From: Saprospiraceae bacterium
Lineage (GTDB): Bacteria; Bacteroidota; Bacteroidia; Chitinophagales; Saprospiraceae
Length of the DNA: 64,000 bases
Direction: 5' to 3'
Assembly: GCA_016717265.1 (NCBI GenBank)
Contig: JADKFX010000001.1
Span: 2,244,501-2,308,500 of the forward strand
Shown here: one piece after another, positions 42,401 through 51,400 of the stretch
Position numbering within the stretch: the first letter of the stretch is position 1
Layout of the letters: every line of letters starts with the position of its first letter
The notes under the pieces: generated by a model
Seen by the model: the letters and a program-made list of their open reading frames with translations, nothing else
Told to the model about the DNA's origin: nothing
Databases searched by the model: none
Program-made: the position numbers and the translations under genes

Positions 42401-45400
42401 TATTAGAAATCATGGCATTGCAACCACCAGAAGTAGAAGCAGTAGCAATCCAGGTAGCAAATTTAGCATCGATAGCAGCTTGTGTTTGACAAGCAGCTTC
42501 TGCTTGATTGGCAGGACAAGTAAGCACTACAATAGGAGCTGTAGTAACCGTAAAGGTAGCCGAACAAGTTACCGGAGGTTCACAAGTAGAAGTTACGGTA
42601 AAAGTAACGGTAGCAGTACCACCACAAGCATTTGGAGCAGCCCCCGCATTATTAGAAATCGCAGCATTGCAACCGCCGGCGAAGGTGGCAGAAGCAATCC
42701 AGCTAGCAAAACTAGCATCAATAGCTGCTTGTGTTTGACAAGCAGGTTCGGTTTGATTGGCAGGACAAATTAAAGCAACCGGAGTTGCATTTGTAACAGC
42801 GAATGTGGCCAAACAAGTAACAGGCGGTTCACAGGTAGAAGTGACGGTAAATGTTACACTAACGGTACCACCACAAGCTAAAGGAGCACCTGTGTTATTA
42901 TTGGATATTGCCGCATTACAACCACCACTAAAACTAGCAGTTGTTAACCAGGTAGCGAAAGCAGCATCAATAGCCGCTTGTGTTTGACAAGCAGGTTCGG
43001 TTTGATTAGCAGGACAATTTAAGACGACGACAGGAGCTGTAGTGACTGCGAACGTAGCCAAACAAGTTACCGGAGGTTCACAGGATGAAGTGACTGTAAA
43101 TGTTACACTAACGGTACCACCACAAGCTAAAGGAGCACCTGTATTATTATTTGAAATACTTGCATTACAACCACCACTAAAACTTACGGTTGTTAGCCAG
43201 GTTGCAAAAGCAGCATCGATAGCTGCTTGTGTTTGGCAAGCAGGTTGGGTTTGATTAGCCGGACAATTAAGCACCACAAGCGGCGCTGTAGTGACAGCGA
43301 ACGTAGCCAAACAAGTAACCGGAGGTTCACAAGTCGAAGTGACTGTGAAAGTAACGGTAACGGTACCACCACAAGCCAAAGGAGCACCTGCACTATTATT
43401 TGAAATGGAAGCACTACAACCGCCAGAGAAACTAGCCGTAGTTAACCAGGTTGCAAAAGCAGCGTCAATAGCTGCTTGTGTTTGACAAGCAGGTTGGGTT
43501 TGATTAGCAGGGCAATTTAAGACAACAACAGGAGCTGTAGCAACTGCGAACGTTGCAGTACAAGTTTTTGGAGGTTCGCAAGTACTAACGACTGTAAAGG
43601 TAACGGTAGCAGTTCCACCGCATGCGGAAGGAGGAGCACCAGCATTATTAGTAATTACAGCAAAACAACCTCCTGTAAAGGAAGCCCCAGTTAACCAGAT
43701 TGCAAATTTAGCATCGATGGCAGCTTGTGTTTGACAAGCGAGTTCCGATTGATTAGCAGGACAGGTTAAAACAACAACAGGTGCAGTAACTACTGCAAAA
43801 ATAGCGGAGCATGTTTTATTTACATCACAAGTAGAAGTTACGGTAAAAGTAACCGTAACGGTACCACCACAAGCATTTGGAGCAGCCCCGGCATTATTAG
43901 AAATCATAGCATTACAACCACCGGTAAAAGTAGCAGTAGCCAACCAGGTAGCAAATTTAGCATCGATGGCTCCTTGCGTTTGACAGGCAAGTTCAGTTTG
44001 ATTTAAAGCACAGGTTAAGGTCACAGGCGTTGCTGTAGTGACCCCGAAAGTAGCGGAACACGTTTTGTTTGGTTCGCAAGTGGAAGTTACGGTAAAAGTA
44101 ACGGTAACGGTACCACCACAGGCAGAAGGAGCGGCGCCAGCATTATTAGAAATCATGGCATTGCAACCACCAGAAGTAGAAGCAGTAGCAATCCAGGTAG
44201 CAAATTTAGCATCGATAGCAGCTTGTGTTTGACAAGCAGCTTCTGCTTGATTGGCAGGACAAGTAAGCACTACAATAGGAGCTGTAGTAACCGTAAAGGT
44301 AGCCGAACAAGTTACCGGAGGTTCACAAGTAGAAGTTACGGTAAAAGTAACGGTAGCAGTACCACCACAAGCATTTGGAGCGGCACCTGCATTATTAGAA
44401 ATCGCAGCATTGCAACCGCCGGCGAAGGTGGCAGAAGCAATCCAGCTAGCAAAACTAGCATCAATAGCTGCTTGTGTTTGACAAGCAGGTTCGGTTTGAT
44501 TGGCAGGACAAATTAAAGCAACCGGAGTTGCATTTGTAACAGCGAATGTGGCCAAACAAGTAACAGGCGGTTCACAGGTAGAAGTGACGGTAAATGTTAC
44601 ACTAACGGTACCACCACAAGCTAAAGGAGCACCTGTATTATTATTTGAAATTGCCGCATTACAACCACCACTAAAACTAGCAGTTGTTAACCAGGTAGCG
44701 AAAGCAGCATCAATAGCCGCTTGTGTTTGGCAAGCAGGCTCGGTTTGATTAGCAGGACAATTTAAGACGACGATAGGAGCTGTAGTGACTGCGAACGTAG
44801 CTAAACAAGTTACCGGAGGCTCACAGGTAGAAGTGACTGTAAATGTTACACTAACGGTACCACCACAAGCTAAAGGAGCACCTGTATTATTATTTGAAAT
44901 ACTTGCATTACAACCACCACTAAAACTAACGGTTGTTAACCAGGTTGCAAAAGCAGCATCGATAGCTGCTTGTGTTTGGCAAGCAGGTTCAGTTTGATTA
45001 GCCGGACAATTTAAGACAACGACAGGCGCTGTAATGACAGCGAACGTGGCCGAACAAGTAACCGGAGGTTCACATGTTGAAGTAACTGTAAAGGTCACGG
45101 TAACGGTACCACCACAAGCAGAAGGCGGGTCCACACTTGAATTCGTTAAACTTGCATTGCAACCACCCGATGTGGTTACAGAACTTAGCCACATTGAAAA
45201 TTTACTGTCAATAGTTGCTTGTGTTTGACAAGCGGCTTCAATTTGATTTATTGGACAATTAAGTACAACAACAGGAGCTGTAGCAACTGCGAATGTTGCC
45301 GTACAAGTTTTTGGAGCTTCACAAGTGGAAGTGACGGTAAATGTTATCGTAACGGTACCACCACAAGCTGAAGGAGGAGCACCAGCATTATTAGTAATTA

Positions 45401-48400
45401 CAGCAAAACAACCTCCTGTAAAGGAAGCCCCAGTTAGCCAGATTGCAAATTTAGCATCGATGGCAGCTTGTGTTTGACAAGCGAGTTCCGATTGATTAGC
45501 AGGACAGGTTAAAACAATTACAGGTGCAGTAACTACTGCAAAAATAGCGGAGCATGTTTTATTTACATCACAGGTAGAAGTTACGGTAAAAGTAACCGTA
45601 ACGGTACCACCACAAGCATTTGGAGCGGCCCCTGCATTATTTGAAATCATAGCATTACAACCACCGGTAAAAGTAGCAGTAGCCAACCAGGTAGCGAATT
45701 TAGCATCGATGGCTCCTTGTGTTTGACAGGCAAGTTCTGTTTGATTTACAGCACAAGTTAAGGTCGCAGGAGTTGCTGTAGTGACTCCGAAAGTAGCGGA
45801 ACAAGTTTTATTTGGTTCGCAAGTAGAAGTTACGGTAAAAGTAACGGTAACAGTACCACCACAGGCGGAAGGAGCGGCCCCAGCATTATTAGAAATCATG
45901 GCATTGCAACCACCCGTAAAGGTGGCAGAAGCCAACCAGGTAGCAAATTTTGCATCGATAGCCGCTTGTGTTTGACAAGCAGCTTCTGATTGATTTGTAG
46001 CACATGTTAAAACTACAGGCGGTGCTGTGTCAACACCAAAAGTAGCCGAACAAGTAACCGGAGATTCACAAGTGGAAGTGACTGTAAAAGTAACGGTAAC
46101 CGTACCACCACAAGCTGGAGGTGCGCCCGTATTATTATTAGAAATAGCAGCATTACAACCTCCACTAAAAGTCGCTAAACTTAACCAGGCATTGAATAAT
46201 ACATTGATATCTGTTTGTGTTTGACACGCTGAGGTAGAATTATTTGGAGGACAACTAATAACGACTGTAGGTGCAGCAGTGACTTCGAACGTAGCCAAAC
46301 AAGTTACGGGCGGTTCACAGGTAGAAGTGACAGTAAATGTTACACTAACGGTACCACCACAAGCTAGGGGAGCACCCGTATTATTATTTGAGATTGCCGC
46401 ATTACAACCACCACTAAAACTAACAGTTGTTAGCCAGGTGGCAAAAGCAGCATCGATGGCCGCTTGCGTTTGACAAGCAGGCTCGGTTTGATTAGCCGGA
46501 CAATTTAAAACCACGACAGGCGCATTCACAACAGCGAATGTTGCCAAACATGTTACCGGAGCTTCACAGGTTGAAGTAACGGTAAAGGTTACGCTTACAG
46601 TTCCACCACAAGCTAGTGGCGCACCGGCACTATTATTGGATATACTTGCATTACAACCACCACTAAAACTAACAGTTGTTAGCCAGGTAACAAATTTGGC
46701 ATCGATAGCCGCTTGAGTCTGACATGCAACTTCGGTTTGATTTGGCGGACAGTTTAGGACGACAGGTGGTGCATTTGTAACAGTAAATGTTGCAACACAA
46801 AATTGTAAAGGTTCGCAATCGCTGGTTACTAAAAAGATGACTGGTGCAGATCCACCGCATGCTGATGGAGCACCCGCGTTATTATTTGTTAAAACACCAT
46901 TGCAGCCTCCTGTAAAGCTTGCCATGGCCAACCAGGTTGCAAACTTAGCATCGATAGCAGCTTGGGTTTGGCATGCAACTTCTGTTTGATTTGCAGGACA
47001 ATTTACAACTACTGGAGGGGCAGCGCTTACGGAGAAAGTAGCTGAACAGGTTTTTGGAGGTTCACACGTGGAGGTAACGGTAAAGCTTACCGTTGCAGTG
47101 CCACCACAGGCAGCAGGTGCAGCGCCGGCATTATTAGAAATTGCAGCATTGCAGCCTCCTGAAAAACTTACTGTTGCCAACCATATTGCAAATTTAGCAT
47201 CGATGGCAGCTTGCGTTTGGCAAGCGAGTTCCGATTGATTTGCAGGACAAGTTAAAACAACAACAGGTGCTGTAACAACTGCAAAAGTAGCAGAGCATGT
47301 TTTATTTATATCACAGGTAGAAGTTACGGTAAAAGTAACCGTAACGGTACCACCACAAGCATTTGGAGCGGCCCCAGCATTATTAGAAATCATAGCATTG
47401 CAGCCACCGGTAAAAGTAGCAGTAGCCAACCAGGTAGCAAATTTAGCATCGATGGCTCCTTGTGTTTGACAGGCAAGTTCTGTTTGATTTACAGCACAGG
47501 TTAAGGTCACAGGCGTTGCTGTAGTGACTCCGAAAGTAGCGGAACAAGTTTTATTTGGTTCGCAGCTAGAAGTTACGGTAAAGGTAACGGTAACGGTACC
47601 ACCGCAGGCGGAAGGAGCGGCCCCAGCATTATTAGAAATCATGGCATTGCAACCACCCGTAAAGGTGGCAGAAGCCAACCAGGTAGCAAATTTTGCATCG
47701 ATAGCAGCTTGTGTTTGACAAGCAGCTTCTGATTGATTTGTAGCACACGTTAAAACAACAGGAGGGGCATTATCTACCCCAAATGTAGAAGAGCAGGTAA
47801 CCGGAGCTTCACAAGTAGATGTTACCGTAAATGTTACCGTAACCGTACCGCCGCAAGCCAGTGGTGCGCCTGTATTATTATTAGAAATAGCGGTATTACA
47901 ACCTCCACTGACAGTCGCTAAACTTAACCAGGCATTGAATAAAATATTAATATCTGCTTGCGTTTGACAAGCTGTTGTATTAAGATTGCCAGGACAATTT
48001 AATACCACGGGTGGAGCCGCTGTAACGCTGAACGTAGCCGAACATGTTTTTGGAACTTCGCATGTACTTGTTACGGTAAATGTTACCGTCGTAGTGCCAC
48101 CACAGGCTAATGGAGCACCTGTATTATTATTGGAAATACTTGCATTGCAACCCCCACTAAAACTAACATTCGTTAGCCAGGTTGCAAATTTAGTATTGAT
48201 GGCGGCTTGTGTTTGGCAAGGAGCCTCAGTTTGATTCGTTGGACAGGTTAATACGACCGGAGGTGCCGTTGTTACTGCAAATGTTGCAGAGCATGTTTTT
48301 ATAGGTTCACAACTTGAGGTAACGGTAAATGTAACCGTTGTGGTGCCACCACAGGCTAATGGAGCTCCGGCATTGTCATTGGAGATCGTTGCATTACAAC

Positions 48401-51400
48401 CTCCTGAAAAGCTTGCATTTGCTAACCAGGTTGCAAATTTAGTATTAATAGTTGCTTGTGTTTGACAAGCAATTTCTGTTTGATTTACAGGACAATTTAA
48501 AACAACGGCTGGTGCTGTTGTTACGGTAAAGGTAGCAATACAGAAAACTAATGGTTCGCAATCACTCATTACCGCGAAAATAACGGCAGCACTACCTCCA
48601 CATGCCGAAGGGGCTCCAGTATTGCTATTTGTAAGGATGCCGTTACAACCACCTGAAAAACTAGCAGTTGCCAACCAGATTGCAAATTTAGCATCAATTG
48701 CTGCCTGCGTTTGACAGGAGGCTTCTGTTTGATTTATTGGACAATTAAATACAACCGGACTTGCATTCGTTACGGAGAAAATTGCTGAACATGTTTTGTT
48801 TGCTTCACACGTACTGGTAACCGTAAAAGTTACCGTTTTTGTACCTCCACAGGCTAATGGTGCAGTTCCTCCATTATTAGAAATCATGGCATTACAACCT
48901 CCTGAAAAGGTAGCACTCGCTAACCAAATCGCATATTTAGCATCGATTGCAGCTTGTGTTTGACAAGCAGCTTCGGTCTGATTTGCAGCACAGTTTAAGA
49001 CTACTGCAGGAGCCGTAGTGACTCCAAAAGTAGCAGAACATGTTTTGTTTGCTTCACATGTGGAAGTTACTGTAAAAGTTACCGTTACGGTGCCTCCGCA
49101 AGCAAGTGGAGCAGCCCCTGCATTATTAGAAATCATTGCATTACAACCACCTGTAAAAGTGGCAGTAGCCAACCAGCTAGTAAATTTAGCATTGATGGCA
49201 GCTTGCGTTTGACAAGCCGCTTCGGTTTGATTTATTGCACAAGTCAATACTACTAATGGAGCATTGGTAACACCAAAGGTAGCGGAACACGTTTTATTTG
49301 GTTCACATGTTGAAGTGACCGTGAATGTTACGGTAACCGTGCCACCACAAGCATTTGGCGCAGCCCCTGAATTATTAGAAATCATGGCATTACAGCCTCC
49401 TGTAAAGGAAGCAGTAGCTAGCCAAGTCGCAAATTTTGTATTAATGGTTCCTTGTGTTTGACAATCAGCTTCAGTTTGATTTGTTGCACAAGTAAGTACC
49501 ACTGGCGGGGCGTTTGTAACGCCAAAAGTAGCAGAACAGGTTTTATCCGGTTCGCAACTGCTTGTAACCGTAAATGTCACGGTAACAGTGCCACCACAAG
49601 CAAGTGGAGCCCCTGTGTTATTATTTGATATTGCAGCATTACAACCACCTGCAAATACAGCAGAAGATAACCACGTTGCAAATTTAGTATCGATAGCAGC
49701 CTGTGTTTGACATGTTGCTTCCGTTTGATTTGTTGGACATATTAAAGCAACCGGAGTTGCAGTAGTTACGGTAAATGTAGCTAAACATGTTTTTGGTACT
49801 TCACAAGAACTCGTCACGGTGAATGTAACACTTGCTGTGCCACCACAGGCTAGAGGAGCACCCGCATTATTATTGGAAATACTTGCATTGCAACCCCCAC
49901 TAAAACTAACATTCGTTAGCCAGGTAGCAAATTTAGCATTGATAGCAGCCTGTGTTTGACAAGCCGCTTCGGTTTGATTCGTTGGACAGGTTAATACAAC
50001 CGGAGGCGCTGTTGTTACTCCAAATGTTGCAGTACATGTTTTTGGAGGCTCACAACTTGAGGTTACCGTAAAGGTAACGGTTGTTGTACCACCACAGGCT
50101 AAAGGAGCACCCGCATTATTATTTGATATACTCGCATTACAGCCTCCTGAAAAGCTTGCATTTGCCAACCAGGTTGCAAATTTAGTATTGATAGCAGCCT
50201 GTGTTTGACAAGATGCTTCTGTTTGATTTGTTGGGCAGGTTAAAACCACTACTGGAGCGGTTGTCACAGTAAAAGTTGCAGAACATGTTTTCGGCGCCTC
50301 GCAAGAACTCGTTACCGTAAAGGTAACGGTAGCAGTGCCTCCGCAGGCACTTGGTGCCGCTCCAGAATTATTTGATATACTCGCATTACAGCCACCCGAA
50401 AAGCTTGCATTTCCTAACCAGGTAGCAAATTTACTATCAATAGCCGCTTGTGTTTGACAAGATGCTTCCGTTTGATTTGTTGGACAGGTTAAAACAACCG
50501 CAGGGGCAGTTGTTACTGTAAATATTGCCGAACAAGTTTTAGGTGCTTCACACGTACTCGTTACGGTAAAGGTCACCGTAGCGGTACCACCACAAGCGCT
50601 TGGAGCTGCGCCAGCATTATTACTTATGGTGCCATTACAACCACCTGTAAAGTTAGCTGTGGCTAGCCAGGTAGCAAATTTACCATCAATGGCAGCTTGG
50701 GTTTGGCAGACAGCTTCTGTTTGATTTGCTGCACAGTTTAATACGATCGGAGGAGCAACACTTACACCAAAAGTTGCCGAACACGTTTTATTAGCCTCGC
50801 AGGTTGATGTTACCGTAAATGTAACCGTCACAGTGCCTCCACAAGCAGCTGGAGCAGCCCCGGCATTATTAGAAATCATAGCATTACAGCCACCTGTAAA
50901 AGTAGTAGTTGCAAGCCAGGTAGTGAATTTTGCATTAATGGCTCCTTGTGTTTGACAAGCAGCTTCAACTGTATTTGAGGCACAGGTTATGGCAACCGGA
51001 ATGGCCGCTGCAACTGCAAATGTTTTACTGCAAGTAACAGGAGCTGTACAATCACTAGTCACTGTAAATATTACTGTTTTAGTACCTCCACAGGCATCTG
51101 GTGCACCCGAATTATTATTCGTTAACATAGGATTACAGCCACCTTCAGAACTAGCTTGTGCCAACCAGGCTGTAAAGGCAGCATTGACACTGCCTTGAGT
51201 AGGACAGGCTGCAATTGTTGTATCGTTTGGACAAGTTAAAAAAGGACCCGGTACTGGATCTACATTAATTACTTGTACGCAAGTACTTACATTTCCACAA
51301 GAATCTACAGCTGTCCAGGTTCGGTTAATATTATAATCTCCTGTACAAGGTCCGGGAACCGTTACATCAGAATGTGTAATATTCGTCACCGTATCAGCGC

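Larger units (their letters stand above)
32830..51236 (-). repeat. Array B: 74 tandem six-cysteine repeats
   Basis: I counted 74 successive copies by their C-x(7)-C-[QPK]-[TS]-Q starts. The span of about 18,400 bp divided by 249 agrees. Each copy has the same six cysteines as array A. First and last copies are the most divergent (CPNDTTIAACPTQ at the start, SSNACKSQFEI at the end), and the middle copies are nearly identical. Two types alternate: NNAGAAP-type and NNNTGAP-type before the ACGG. Confidence 0.93.

Noticed and set aside
32830..51236. Regularly spaced repeats that could suggest a CRISPR array.
   Set aside because: The unit is 249 bp, continuous, and codes for protein throughout. 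There are no short repeats with unique spacers and no cas genes.
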